From Macrosoma leucophasiata (Eukaryota; Arthropoda; Insecta; Lepidoptera; Hedylidae), in the NCBI GenBank assembly GCA_036365455.1, contig JAWQUS010000030.1, positions 6,200,001 through 6,264,000 on the forward strand: a stretch of DNA of 64,000 bases. The letters run 5' to 3'. Shown in pieces: positions 52,130 through 63,450 of this stretch (position 1 is the stretch's first letter; each line of letters starts with the position of its first letter). The translations under genes and the position numbers were made by a program. Below the pieces are notes generated by a model that was not told where the DNA came from, ran no database searches, and saw nothing but the letters and a program-made list of their open reading frames with translations.

Positions 52130-52412
52130 ACTGGTGGTAGAGCTCCAGTTACGGAGCTCGCGGGCGTAGGCACCACCGCATTACATAATATACTTGCCGC
52201 TAAATGGTAGTGATCAGCACTATATTGTTCCAGTCAGGTGGTAATGTACGGCCCTGTAATTTCCGGCACAGAGGCATAACACCTTAGCCCTCAGGAGTGG
52301 TAACGCATCTGCATTTTGACCTTGGTCTTTGTGTGGGTGTCTATAGGCTGCAGTCATCTCTTAACATCAATGTAAACTGCATGCTTGTTTGCCACTTCCA
52401 TTACATAAAAAA
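52130..52412 (+). mobile_element. SINE-like family A copy, full length
   Basis: Complete, with a 9-A tail. Differences from the common form include GTTACGG and GATCAGCAC. Confidence 0.9.
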
Positions 52413-53030
52413 AAAGGTAATGCCTTTATCATTTATGCTTGCCATCGACGATAGAACCTAAACCTATGTTGTGTCGTCGATGATGCATGCCTTAGTTATG
52501 TTTCCTGTTTTTTTTTTTAATATTGATTTAGGGAGGAGCATTTGCATGTGACTTGTGACTCTGAACTGATAAGTGTCACTAATAAATACATCTAATTATA
52601 ACAAATTGACGATCACGAAATATTCAAATTTCTTTATCACGAATTCAAACATGGAACCGTGATATTTTTTCAAGTAAATTGATTGCTCAACGTTTGATCA
52701 AACTTATTTGCATATGGTTAGTATTGCATAGTATATTTTTTGACATGTGAATGCGTCTGATATATATTTTTTAATGAAAAGGCTGTATCTTATCTGGCAT
52801 TTTTATTGCTGATCGACTGTGCGTCAATCGAAAAAAATCGCTGAGTAATGGTTTTCTTTTCTTGGTTATTACTGGCATTGTGTTTTTGAAAAATCCGAAT
52901 TCAAGAAGATCAGCATTCTACTCGTATCTAAACATACAAATAAATGAAATTGGAGTGTCTGTTTGTAATATAAAAATAACCGCATATGAATGTACATATA
53001 CCAAAACAACATTTTTTACATTTTTTTTCT
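52413..53030. other. unassigned AT-rich stretch
   Basis: No gene or recognised repeat. Confidence 0.4.
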
Positions 53031-53215
53031 GACTGTCTGTTTTTTCCCGCTTATCTCGGAAACGGCTTGACCGTTTTCGACGGGACTTTCACTGGCAGAT
53101 AGCTTATGTAATAAGGAGTAACTTAGGCTACTTTTATATTACCACGACTTTGTCTGGGTAGTTATTGAACAATCATAAATTCTCACGCGGACGGAGCCGC
53201 GGGCACAGCTCGTTT
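53031..53215 (-). repeat. dispersed repeat H copy
   Basis: The reverse complement begins GAGCTGTGCCCGCGGCTCCG and includes AGTAGCCTAAGTTACTCCTT, matching 5769-5985 in order. Confidence 0.65.
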
Positions 53216-53384
53216 TAAATAAAACTATTAAATTGCAAAATCACTTCACTACAACGTTCTGGTAGAATGACAAATAATAATAAGCATTTTTTAAATCTAA
53301 TGGTAGTGGCATCAAGCATTAAAATCTTGGATCGAATCGATCGATCGGATGGTAATGAACGACCCTAATAATACCTAATAACAT

Positions 53385-53655
53385 CATTTGCAATGGGTAG
53401 GGCACATAGCTAATACCGATAGCCGCTGGGGCCATTGATATACAAAAAACCCTTGTATATCAATGGCTGGGGCAGAAAGGTTCTCGAGTGGAGACCACGT
53501 ATCGGCAAGTGCAGCGTAGGGCGTCCACCTGCAAGACGGACCGACGACCTAGTTAAGGGTGCAGATACCCGCTGGATGCACGTCGCTTCCGATCGGTCGG
53601 CATGGAAGTCATTGGGGGAGGCCTATGTTCAGCAGTGGACGTCCTATGGCTGTAT
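53385..53655 (+). pseudogene. LINE C-terminal coding fragment with an inverted insert
   Basis: The translation begins QWVGHIANTDSRWG, is broken at 53431, and resumes at about 53466 with WGRKVLEWRPRIGKCSVGRP, later SLGEAYVQQWTSYG and a stop. This is a well-known end of RTE-like LINE polyproteins in Lepidoptera. The break is a 15-bp inverted repeat (53431-53445 and 53453-53467) that also duplicates the GCTGGGG codons. No catalytic domain remains. Confidence 0.75.
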
Positions 53656-53659
53656 GATG

Positions 53660-53800
53660 AACCATCACAGAGGCAAAATAACTAAGGCTTCAGGGCAAAG
53701 CATTTTCATTTCGACACCCAGTTTTTGTGCCTGTAGATAAATGCCTATGCCACAGTATTCATTTACGATTAATTTGAACTGCATATATGTTAATTATGGT
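53660..53800 (+). mobile_element. diverged family A' 3' fragment
   Basis: ATCACAGAGGCAAAATAACT, GGCTTCAGGG and TTTGAACTGCATATATGTTA follow the family order with many changes. Confidence 0.45.
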
Positions 53801-54826
53801 GTAATTAAGCAATTCCATGCATTGTAAACATATGAAATACAGCATTGTAAAAGGAGAATGACCAATTTTGTATGGGAGTTCGCCCTTCTTGCTTCTCTAC
53901 GGGATTACTCGCAAAATATAGGCAATATCTTAAGAAATGCGTGCGCAAAAAAGAAAAAAGGTATCAATAGGTGTTTTTAAAAAACTGCATCAGGAACTTT
54001 TGGTTATTTTGAGGTTAAGTTTTGTGTGCTGTACCTGCCAGAGGTTACTAAAATAAGCGAAGACTATTTTAAAGTATTGTGTAGCATCTTAGCTGTTTTA
54101 CTTACATTAAGTATTATAGTTTAACCGCATGGCGTAGTCATGATTCTTCTCCAGGTAGTAATACCAGAAAAATATTAAATACTTAACAATTGATAAATAA
54201 ATATTTGGTTTTCGCGTGGGTGTTTTTATGCTATATATTCACTTACCATCAATGTAAACTGTTTTTCTATTTGCCGCTTCATGATAATAAAAAGTGAGAC
54301 ATTTATATGATGAATTTGAGCTAAGTCAAAACTAAGGTACTGTTCAAATTATATCCACTCGATACCTAGTGATTATACAAGACAAATAGTAGACATGAAT
54401 AATCTATTCCGTTGAATATCGATAATAAAGCAATCGATCGTTGAAATCGATTTTATTTCGACAAAGTTCTAAAGGTCCTAAAATGACCAGTGTCCAACGC
54501 AAAAAAGTAAATAATGCAATGGTGTTGACATTGGCAGCTTGGTTATTGGTCTGTGATTGGCAGTTCACTACAAAATAAGTAATTAACTTTTAAAAAATAT
54601 CTTGTAAATCCCCATTCGTTTTAACGTGAAAAAAATATGAGTCTAAATTCAAAAAACTATTTTCTACATACAATTTGTTAAGACGCCAATCAGGGCGACT
54701 TTGGTCATTCTCCTTTAAAGCACAGTGCGTACAGAGCATACAACGAATTCTTTATAATTAAAAAGATAACTCATAAAAAATGTCAAAACAATCAACATTG
54801 TATAGAGTTGTAAAGGTCGACACACA
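53801..54826. other. unassigned AT-rich stretch
   Basis: No gene. A short family A-like 3' piece (CACTTACCATCAATGTAAACTG) lies at about 54240-54290. Confidence 0.4.
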
Positions 54827-54834
54827 CTGTCGAT

Positions 54835-55155
54835 TAAAGAGCAACACGGGCCACCGGCCGCGGCGCGTCGGACCGAAGAGGAATAGCTATAGCTTTTTTT
54901 ACCGATGCAAAACAGTCTGTCATATTTTGCAGGGGGAAATACACACACACACACACTACAAAATCGTTTATTAATACGAAACTCACACCTTGACTTAAAC
55001 AAAATACATAAACAATTTCACGCACAAATTTAAACATCAAGGCGACAGGCATAGGAACACTTGTGTTTGTACTTTCACAAAGGGGAAAGCCTGCATATGG
55101 CTAGATGGCTACTACCCATCGGTCCGCCGCGGTCGGTGGTCCGTGTTGCTCTATG
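54835..55155. mobile_element. hAT-type MITE, family M, copy 2
   Basis: Inverted ends AGAGCAACACGGGCCACCGG (left) and CCGTGTTGCTCTATG (right). The 8-bp flanks CTGTCGAT (54827-54834) and CCGTCGAT (55156-55163) agree at 7 of 8 positions. The interior matches copy 1 in the opposite orientation, including GTGTGAGTTTCGTA(G/T)TAATA. Contains a CA-dinucleotide run. Non-autonomous. Confidence 0.88.
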
Positions 55156-55163
55156 CCGTCGAT

Positions 55164-55566
55164 AAATGAAGACATGACATATTGAGGCCCCGCGCAGCCG
55201 AGATAAAGTATCGATAATGAGAATGTATGTCTTCATTGTTCTGTTATTGATTGCAACGATCCGAGTGTGAACTGAGCTTCGATGGGTATAAACATATCAA
55301 TGCTTGTTAAGATTTTTTTTTCGAAGCCTAGTCGCAATTCTTGATGGTAAAAAAGACACCAAGCGCGTTGAGTTAAAAAAATACATTTTAAGTACCACTA
55401 GAAGATTTACATAAATCTAATTTAAAAAATATTGGTTGTCTTCAAAATCGGTTTACGGATGATAGTTTAATCATAAATGAGATAACGTCAGAAAAAAAAA
55501 ATACGCTTACACTCACAGCCCCGGGTATAAAAAATATTGCATACCTACTTTTGTGAATTTAATTGA
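55164..55566. other. unassigned stretch with a SINE D fragment
   Basis: The only recognisable piece is 55492-55527, the 3' end of SINE family D on the minus strand (AAAAATACGCTTACACTCAC, then AGCCCC). Confidence 0.5.
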
Positions 55567-55853
55567 TTACTAGTGGTAGAGCTCTAGTCACGAAGCTCGC
55601 GGCATAGGCACCATCGCATTACCTAATATACTTGCCGCTAAATGGTAGTGTTCAGCACTATCGTGTTCCGGTCAGGTGGTAATGTACGGCGCTGTAATTT
55701 CCGGCACAGAGGCATAACACCTTAGGCCTCAAGGGTGGTAACGCATCTGTATTTTGACCTTGGTCTTTGTATGGGTGTCTATAGGCTGCAGTCATCACTT
55801 AACATCAATGTGAACTGCATGCTTGTTTACCACTTCCATCACATAAAAAAAAA
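55567..55853 (+). mobile_element. SINE-like family A copy, full length
   Basis: Starts CTAGTGGTAGAGCTCTAG with a slightly changed 5' hairpin and runs to a 9-A tail. Confidence 0.88.
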
Positions 55854-56647
55854 TTAGACGAATCGTCGGATGGAATGGAATAGAGATAGTTGCGTCACAA
55901 GGTCTCGCTTGCACGCTCGACTCAAGCGGAACGTGACCCTTTTGCGTGCGTTCAGCCGGCGTTCATCGATTTATAAGACGATAGCACGACGCAGATTATC
56001 TATCGTCAAAGCTGAAAAGAGACCGAAACTTCAAATTTATTTTACAAATGGTAGGTAATCGAACACGCACATTACCGAATTGCCAGGATTCTGGAGAGTC
56101 CTTTACACTTTCCAAGGAGACCTACATTATAGAATAAACAGTGGGTGTGTTTAGAAAAACTAAGGTCTTACGATGCTTTTTAAACCAAATAGCATACTTA
56201 CTGTGGTATTAAGTTATCCTAAGCAGAAGACGATAAACGACAAAATATCGTCCGTATGTTACTTCAAAACGCAAGTGGATTGAAAAGAAGAAAAAAAAAC
56301 GAATCATCTAAAATATTTATATGTTTGTCCACGCTTATTAGATACGATTAATTGTAATTCTTTCTACATCAGTATTCAAAAAAAGGAGGTCAACAGTCCA
56401 TCAGATGAATATAGCACAATTATTGCACTTATTCTCTCTAATTAAAATACTCTTTGCTCCACTTGCTATAAATGATAAGAACAAATTAATTGGGTGTTGC
56501 AATTCTATCATTTATGCCAGCGGATAACGGATTGACCTCGAAGATTGAGTGATCAATCACATGTTAGGGTCTTACTATTAAATAATTGCTATTTATAATC
56601 TCAGCATGCATAATATTGATAACTTATGCTATAACTTTTTACGCCGT
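55854..56647. other. unassigned stretch
   Basis: No gene supported. Between 55870 and 56040 the sequence is richer in CG dinucleotides and has a 62-codon basic frame without recognisable motifs. Confidence 0.4.
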
Positions 56648-56885
56648 AACTGCCTCAGCAGTCTCTAAAGTGATAAAATCCTTTATCTCAGGTTCTATTG
56701 GGATTTTTCCATTTTCTAGAAGTTTCCCAGTACCTCGGAGTTCGGTAATGTGCCCTGTGAATGTGAATGTGTGTGTAAATGTTAACAGTCTCGCCATACG
56801 AGCCAAAACGTAACTGGCGAATCGTGGGTGTTTTCATGTATGCTTGAATGCATGCGTTTTACCTTTGCCTAACCTTTCGGGGAAA
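56648..56885 (+). mobile_element. SINE family C copy lacking most of its tRNA head
   Basis: It starts GCCTCAGCAGTC and jumps into the body (AAATCCTTTATCTCAGGTTC, AAGTTTCCCAGTACCTCGGA, GTAACTGGCGAATCG). The B box is absent, so it could not be transcribed by Pol III. Confidence 0.72.
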
Positions 56886-56902
56886 ACACCACGTAACGTG
56901 TT

Positions 56903-56935
56903 ACAAGGGTAACATGGCGATCATGTTACCCTTGT
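56903..56935. repeat. 14-bp perfect inverted repeat
   Basis: ACAAGGGTAACATG and its reverse complement flank GCGAT, just beyond the end of the SINE C copy. Confidence 0.85.
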
Positions 56936-57597
56936 TTGCGTATTACACAGGCAATGATAAAATAAAGATCTTTAAATCTCATCAAAGTGCTGTGTTACCT
57001 CAATGACCAGTGCTCCATTTTCCTTGTAAACTAGAGCATAATAATATAACCACAATACTTATTATGACTATACAATATTGTTGTGACTATGTTATTACGT
57101 TTATTATGGACAAATAAAATATCTACATTGATGTAATAATGCTTTGCTACACAGTTCTGAGAATTTGCAACCATATATTTTGCAACAAACATCAATAACC
57201 AGTTACATATTATTTAAACTTTTATAAGAAACAGAACTTCAGTTAATTCATCGACTACTTTTACAATTTGCAAATTTGCAAATTGCGAATTTGCTTGATT
57301 TGCTTGATTTGCTTGATTGATTTAAGTTACAGCATCAAAGATATTTGTATGCTTAATTATCTTATACAACAATCAAAGGCAATTTCTTACAGAATTACTT
57401 CACTGTGTTACTTGAACGTCTTGGCCTATTTTATATAGAGAGTAATAGATACATATCTATATGGAACTTATTTATATGTATACGGAATTGTGCAAAACCA
57501 GCTTTTACTAGCGATTTTGACCGCGTGGAATTCGTTATTACCATATCAGACGAAACACGTAAAGCTTCCCCAAAGATGAAGAGAGGGGGAAAGGCAT
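56936..57597. other. unassigned AT-rich stretch
   Basis: No gene. A short tandem repeat of TTTGCTTGA (three units) lies at about 57290-57320. Confidence 0.45.
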
Positions 57598-57755
57598 CTT
57601 TTTTGTGTAATGGAAGTGACAAACAAGCATGCAGTTCACATTGATGTTAAGTGATGACTGCAGCCTATAGACACCCACACAAAGACCACGGTCAAAATGC
57701 AGATGCGTTACAACTTCTGAGGCCTAAGGTGTTATTCCCCTGTGCCGGAAATTAT
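57598..57755 (-). mobile_element. family A copy, 5' truncated
   Basis: The 3' half is present, from the T-rich end through AAACAAGCATGCAGTTCACA to GTGCCGGAAATTA. The 5' half is missing. Confidence 0.8.
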
Positions 57756-57774
57756 ATTACATAATATAGGTATG

Positions 57775-57900
57775 TATGCGTTATAGAATTACCGCCCTAT
57801 TCCAATGATTTGACTCCCATTATTTAGTTCATTGACTGCACTAGCGGAAGAATTGTTCTGCACAAGTGCTAAAAGTAGCGATTATGGCATATCATGGGTA
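57775..57900 (-). repeat. dispersed repeat I fragment
   Basis: CCTATTCCAATGATTTGACT, CATTATTTAGTTCATTGACTG and AGCGGAAGAATT resemble 945-1005. Confidence 0.4.
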
Positions 57901-58244
57901 GTCTTCGGTCTAGCAGTAGACGTCTTTCGATTGAAGAAAAGGCGAATTAATGTTACTTATGGATATAAAAAAGGTTGAGTAAGGGCTACCTACTCCATTT
58001 AAAATAATGAATAAAATTGTATGCTGTCGCTACAAAGCATTGTTATAGTAACGTAGAGGGGTAGAGTGCGTTAGTAATGATAATCATAAATTCATAACCG
58101 CCCACCACTCAATGTTGATACATCGACCATGGTATCATTTGCAGATGGTCCAAGTAATTAGTTCAAACAATTGCATTTCTGTCGACATTGGTGCTAATAA
58201 TTTTCACCTTAGCACGGATATGCAGCGGAAGCGCGCTATCCTTT
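57901..58244. other. unassigned stretch
   Basis: A LINE-like tail (GTCTAGCAGTAGACGTCTTT) lies near 57905. Nothing else is recognised. Confidence 0.4.
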
Positions 58245-58400
58245 CTTGTCGCTATCCTAAGTTGTCATGTCTCTGTGATACTTATTACGGGACCATACGT
58301 AAAATCTCGAAATGTAGATGCGTTGCTACCTCTGAGATATTACTTTGTCTCTGTGATAGTTATTTCGGAGCCATACATTACCATCTAACCGGAAACACGG
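58245..58400 (-). mobile_element. diverged family A' pieces
   Basis: Two A' middle segments (TGTCTCTGTGATACTTATTACG and TTGTCTCTGTGATAGTTATTTCG) lie about 75 bp apart, suggesting a local duplication. The second continues to ACCATCTAACCGGAAACACG. Confidence 0.5.
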
Positions 58401-59470
58401 AACTTGCACGCGGTGCAAGGACGCTCTCGTTTTTTTCAATGAATCCAACGCATACATACACTACTTCAAATTATTTGAAATCGGATGTCAGGAGATGTAA
58501 AGAAAATTGAAAAACGTTCTTCTTCGTTTTTCTTCTTCTTTAAACAATAGTTTTTCGGATAACACTGTACTTCGTCGTCATCTAACTATAGTGATTGTCT
58601 TTGTTTTTGTTGGAGGTACCATCAAAGGATATAGTTTAATTTATCACCAGACAATCTTCTAGTCCACCGGTCAATTTCATCTATTTTTTTTTTGTTTGTA
58701 TTTAACTGTGCGTCTCCAAGTACTGGATTCTAGCCGAATTACCCTTAGTCTTGGGTAGTAGCCATTAATTATAATAAAGAAGAAGAATTGTTTATCAATC
58801 TACTAAAAATCCAGGTTTTTTATTTTTTCCCATGCCTAAGTAGTTTTGACTTCAAAAATTATTTTTAGGTAACCTGCCCATTAAGTAAGTGTCTTTCTGA
58901 ATACAAAATTCATTAATCTTTCAAGGATCGTAAGGCCACCGGCGCCCAGACACAATTGAATTTCAACTGTCATATTTTTCTCGTGTCTGGAGGGATTAAA
59001 TCTTTGAAACACTTGTTTTAAACAGATTTTTTTTAATTTCCACATAGAGTTAATCAACTATGAGACTGAGAGTCAGTTACAAAATGGCCAAGCAAGGGTA
59101 AACTTTCACATCTATAATACCTATAAATTTTGTGAATCTCACCGGTCACAGCTCATGCTTTTACTTGTCATCCATTCCTATCTCAAGATCACACCTTTCC
59201 TAGAAAATGTATCGAGAGAGTGTGTACAGTACATCAATCGACGTCGAGACATCTGTGATAAATGTCGCCGTCTGAATCGCGCTATCGAGATTTCCTAGAA
59301 TGATTGATATTGAATGCACTGTGTGCTGTGTTGATATTGTGAAAGACTTCTCTTGACGATTCTACATTATAAATCTCTAAACTATTTTTTTTATCATAAG
59401 GTGGCAAACTGTCTAACAAGTAGGTATATGATTCCAATCACATTTATGATCAGTGAATGACCATAAATGT
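58401..59470. other. unassigned AT-rich stretch
   Basis: No gene or recognised repeat. Confidence 0.4.
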
Positions 59471-59473
59471 TAA

Positions 59474-59780
59474 CTGCCTCAGTAGCCCAGTGGTAGCGGG
59501 CCACTACTACTACGCTGGTGGTCCTGGGTTCGATGGCCAGGTCGGGGGATATTAGAGATAACGGTTTAAAATCCTTTATCTCTGGTTCTATTGCGATTTT
59601 TCCATTTTCTGGAAGTTTCCCAGTACCTCGGAGTTTGGTAATGTGCCAACAGGATGGCAAAAGGCTCGCCACCTGTTACATGGGCCAAAAACGTAACCGG
59701 CGAATCGAGGGTGTTTGCTCTTGCTTGCATTTAGCTCTGCCTACCTGATAACAGGCGTGAAGGTACGTTTTATCAATTTC
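59474..59780 (+). mobile_element. tRNA-derived SINE, family C, best copy
   Basis: The head contains an A box, TAGCCCAGTGG (59483-59493), and a B box, GGTTCGATGGCC (59527-59538), spaced as in tRNA genes. A body of about 230 bp follows. The other copies in the window (2108, 22912, 56648) match it. It would be transcribed by Pol III and moved by LINE enzymes. Confidence 0.85.
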
Positions 59781-59819
59781 CACACCTGAGGTTTAAGTTG
59801 GTATACATTACCACCTGAG

Positions 59820-60687
59820 CAGAGAATATGTAATAATACTACGTATAGAATGGACACTTCGACGTCCCGCCCGATTTGCCCGCATCACTCAACCCCTTCC
59901 ACTCTTATGGTCGACGGTTGGTATTTTGTACGTGTTACGCACACAGGTGCGCGTGTAAATAACGTCACTGATTGATGTCTGTGTAATAGAAACCAAATTA
60001 AGCCTTTGTATGGAGTTTTGGCGGAGTGTCCGCGGTGTGACCTGAGTGAGCACCGTCCGTTGTGGAAATATTTGGCTTAAGGAGGCTTTTGTCCAGCTGT
60101 GGACTTCTTTCGCCTGAAATAATGAGGATGCTGTAGGTACTGTACTTATTATTTTACTACATCCATGGGAATACGTAAGTAATTTTCAATCGTAGTGTTC
60201 GAGTCTAGATATAAACAACAAATTTGCTTTACTCGGCAAATGTTTGCCCAAAATGATTATAGACCTTGTAACCAAATATTAATGTTTATTGAGTGTTCTT
60301 ATTATGTACAAATACATATTTCAAAATTGACGATAGAGCATGTTTCCTTGATCTGTATTTATGAAAACTGAAAGGCGTTAGAACGTGACACGAATGAAAT
60401 AAATTATCTATAAATTATTTTCTTTTATTGGACATATGTAGGCGGCCTTTCTCGAGACGGCCCTAGCACACCGCGGACACTCCGCCAAAATTCCATACAA
60501 ACGCTTAATTTGGTCTCTATTACACATACATCAATCAGTGACGTGTACTTACATGTGCACCTGTGTGCGTAGCACATACAAAATACCAATCGTCGCCCAT
60601 AAGAGGGGAGGAAGTTGGATGATGCGGGGAAATCAGGCGGGACGTCGAAGTGTCCATTCTATACGTACTATTATTTCATATTCTCTG
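59820..60687. mobile_element. foldback element with long inverted arms
   Basis: Arms of about 220-230 bp (59820-60048 and 60461-60687) are inverted copies with an estimated 85-90% identity. Both outer ends read CAGAGAATATG and both arms contain GACACTTCGACGTCCCGCC-like blocks. The spacer of about 410 bp includes a LINE-like tail (CTTTTGTCCAGCTGTGGACT). The CAGAG ends suggest hAT, but the 8-bp flanks do not match. No transposase. Confidence 0.8.
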
Positions 60688-60714
60688 GCACTAGTATACT
60701 TCACCGGGCAATCG

Positions 60715-60960
60715 GCGAGCGCAGTGGTTCTAGTGCGAAAAATTGCGGTCAAACCATAAATATAATAAAAATAGCAACGCGGGATGGATAGCAGCAGTGT
60801 CCCGTGATATAAGGGCGGCCACACAAAACTGCGATGCGATGCGATGCGAATTGCTGCGATGCGATTCAGTTGACTATACTTTCAATATGTCAGACGAAAT
60901 CGAATCGCTGTTATTCGCATCACAAGTTTCTGCGATGCGAATTGCTGCGATTCGATTTCG
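60715..60960 (+). repeat. GCGATGCGA-rich subrepeat segment
   Basis: CTGCGATGCGATGCGATGCG and CTGCGATGCGAATTGCTGCG recur three times within 130 bp, in direct and partly palindromic form. It follows a short repeat I-like piece (TTGCGGTCAAACCATAAATA). Probably the subterminal repeat of a DNA transposon; that is a guess. Confidence 0.45.
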
Positions 60961-61476
60961 ATCTGTATCTAATAAATATTACTTTTATTATACCGAGGCA
61001 GACCCGTGAGCACTTTTTTGTTACAATAACTTAAAATATGTACAATAACTTAAAATGTGTGTATTACTCATATCAATTTATAGGTGGTAGGTATACGGAT
61101 GTCATTCAATGCATAATTGCATCCCATAATAGAATCCTATTATAGCACATATACAGGATATAATAATTTAGTCAGCTTTAATAGCCGATTAAGCTTGCAA
61201 AAAATCTTATTATCCTGCCCTACACTTCCTTCCTTCACGCATCGACACAAAAGGCATTATAAAAGGGACATCAGCTGTATATTAATGAGAATTAGGCATT
61301 CATGTGATACCCCTATTAAGATAGCTACAGTTAGGGTTCTTGTCGTTTCAGTTCCGTCGATATCAGACATACATTTTTAAAACACGGACTTATTGCCCGG
61401 AAGCCCTTTGTAAAAGACAGAAAAGTTACCCGTATTAATTTAATCTTGAATATCTATGAATTCATTTTTAACTAAA
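60961..61476. other. unassigned AT-rich stretch
   Basis: No gene or recognised repeat. Confidence 0.4.
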
Positions 61477-61488
61477 CTAATATCAATA

Positions 61489-61866
61489 TAATAATAATAA
61501 TAATAATGGCAACCCATAATACGTCCCACTGCTGGGCACGAGTCTCTCCCCTTTTTGGGGGGAGGCCTGGAGCTTACTCTCCACCACGCTGCTCCAATGC
61601 GGATTGGTGGAGGTGGGTGGGTGGGTTAGTGGCCAACCCACTGTCGGATGTCTTCAAACCGCCCATAAGGCCTCCGACAAGGTTTAACGACTGCTATCCA
61701 TCGATAGCAACCGGGACCGACGGCTTAACGTGCCCTCCGAAGCACGGAAACGCGCATTTAACTTGCCACTAGCGGTCACCCATCACACTACCCGACCGCG
61801 CCCGTAGTGCTTAACCGAGCAGATCGCTTACGATCTACACCAGCCGCTGGTGTAGATCGTAAGCGG
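61489..61866 (-). mobile_element. 5S-like SINE, family B, copy 3, with target duplication and 5' foldback
   Basis: Full body with (ATT)n tail (on + as AAT repeats, 61489-61506). CTAATATCAAT flanks both sides (61477-61487 and 61867-61877), an 11-bp or longer target duplication. The SINE 5' end is replaced by an exact 20-bp inverted repeat with a single-base centre (61825-61844 and 61846-61865). In the other copies, GGGCCATGCGCGC-type sequence lies there. Confidence 0.85.
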
Positions 61867-61877
61867 CTAATATCAAT

Positions 61878-62452
61878 CGTAACTAATATCAATACTTAGT
61901 TAGTATTATGTTAATATAAGATAAGACACGAATAGCTTCTTTTTGTATAATCATCAAAACTTCACTCATACGTGAAGGTAACTGTATTCCGACTGCAATG
62001 CTTTATAACCGACTGTCGACTACAAAATATACCTGTTCAAAATGTGTCACCTACCAATTTTAATAAGTCTCTTTATAGTTTTATCGGGTCTTCGTAACTA
62101 AACACGAGTAATGTTCGAAACATTCGCTATGGTAAGAACATCTATTTAAATTAAAGTAGACAGCCCTAGCAACGCAGGGTTGTGCGACGCAAATAGCTAT
62201 AGTTCACCGTCGATCTGTCAACACGATATATCGATTCTCTGGGGAGATCCATCCATAATCTCAGAGGTTGCATAATAATTCCATTAACATGTTTTATTTA
62301 GTTGTAAAGAGCAGGGCCTGTACATACCATTCGTCTTTAATTATTGCGAATCAATTTAGGCACTGCCAACATTTTATTCCATGTGTCTTATAAGGATAGC
62401 ATGTTTGAAGAAATGAGACAAAGATAATAGCAATTCAATTTAGGTTTTTTTG
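61878..62452. other. unassigned stretch
   Basis: No gene or recognised repeat. Confidence 0.4.
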
Positions 62453-62600
62453 TAACGAAGGTGGCAGGCAAGCATGCAGTTCACATGGATGTTAAGTGAT
62501 GACTGCAGCCTATAGATATCTACACAAAGTTCAAATTGCAGAGATGTGTTGCCACCCCCTGAGACCCGACATTAGGTAATTTTGAGTCCTTAGCTCTGAA
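62453..62600 (-). mobile_element. family A 3' half
   Basis: TTTGTAACGAAGGTGGCAGG, AAGCATGCAGTTCACATGGA and GACTGCAGCCTATAGATATC. The remainder is lost. Confidence 0.65.
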
Positions 62601-62851
62601 ACTGGATTACCATCGTTTACAAATCTTTAACTTTACAATCGTAACTCACGACTACACAATATCTTGAAATTAATAAAAATCTTCACGGAATCCGTATCCA
62701 CTTCCTACCTGCTTATCATTCAAACGAAGGACACGAAGGATTTTAATACGACCTTCCATTATTCATCAAACAATCCGATCGGCAGCTACAACCACATTGA
62801 TAGGTAAACTACATTCCTTTGCGTAGTACTCACATGAATTAACCATGTTAG

Positions 62852-62960
62852 GGTTCCGTAAAAAAGAAACGGAACCCTTAGCAGGTCACTCGTGCGTCTA
62901 TCTGTCTTACTGTCCGTCTGTCAGAGCCGATTTCTTCCGAAAGTACTGCACCAATTTAAA
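62852..62960 (+). repeat. dispersed repeat G fragment with short inverted start
   Basis: AGGGTTCCGTAAAAAAGAAACGGAACCCT forms an 11-nt-arm foldback at the start, followed by CTGTCTTACTGTCCGTCTGTC and AATTTGGTACACACGTG. Confidence 0.6.
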
Positions 62961-63450
62961 ATTTGGTACACACGTGTTAATTTGAGTTTGGTTGTTTTGG
63001 TTATTCATTTTCGAACGATTTCAATTCTCCCGTTCCTCCAGACTGAAACATGAACGTGAAATATGGCGTTCACTGTATTGGCGAGCGGATAAATAAGAGG
63101 ATAAAAAATGCTGTATTGTGTGTTACCGTAAGAAAAGACTTACTTACACTCAATTCTAGGCTCTCAATGCAGTTTTTAAAAACGTTACATTAATATTGTT
63201 GAAATTATCCGTTTAAAAAAATAGAGTCTAAGAAAATTTACTGTTCCTTCTATTAACTTTCTTTCTTTCGACTTTAAAATATATATCACAAGCATGTGTT
63301 CATGCGAAATAATATAAAACCATTATTAAGGGTAAAAGCGACTTCTTTACGATATTCAATAAACTGCAAAGTTTATTATATCGGTTGCCTAACTAGTATA
63401 GTTTGGCAATAGATGGCGCTGCTGCCACCATAAGGCTTAAGTCGGGCAGG
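62961..63450. other. unassigned AT-rich stretch
   Basis: No gene. CTTTAAAATATATATCAC at 63272-63289 recurs at 63545-63562 and brackets the tRNA-like sequence. Confidence 0.45.

Noticed and set aside
59820..60687. Confident hAT assignment for the foldback element
   Set aside because: The CAGAG ends fit, but the 8-bp flanks (CACCTGAG and GCACTAGT) do not match, so I left the class open.
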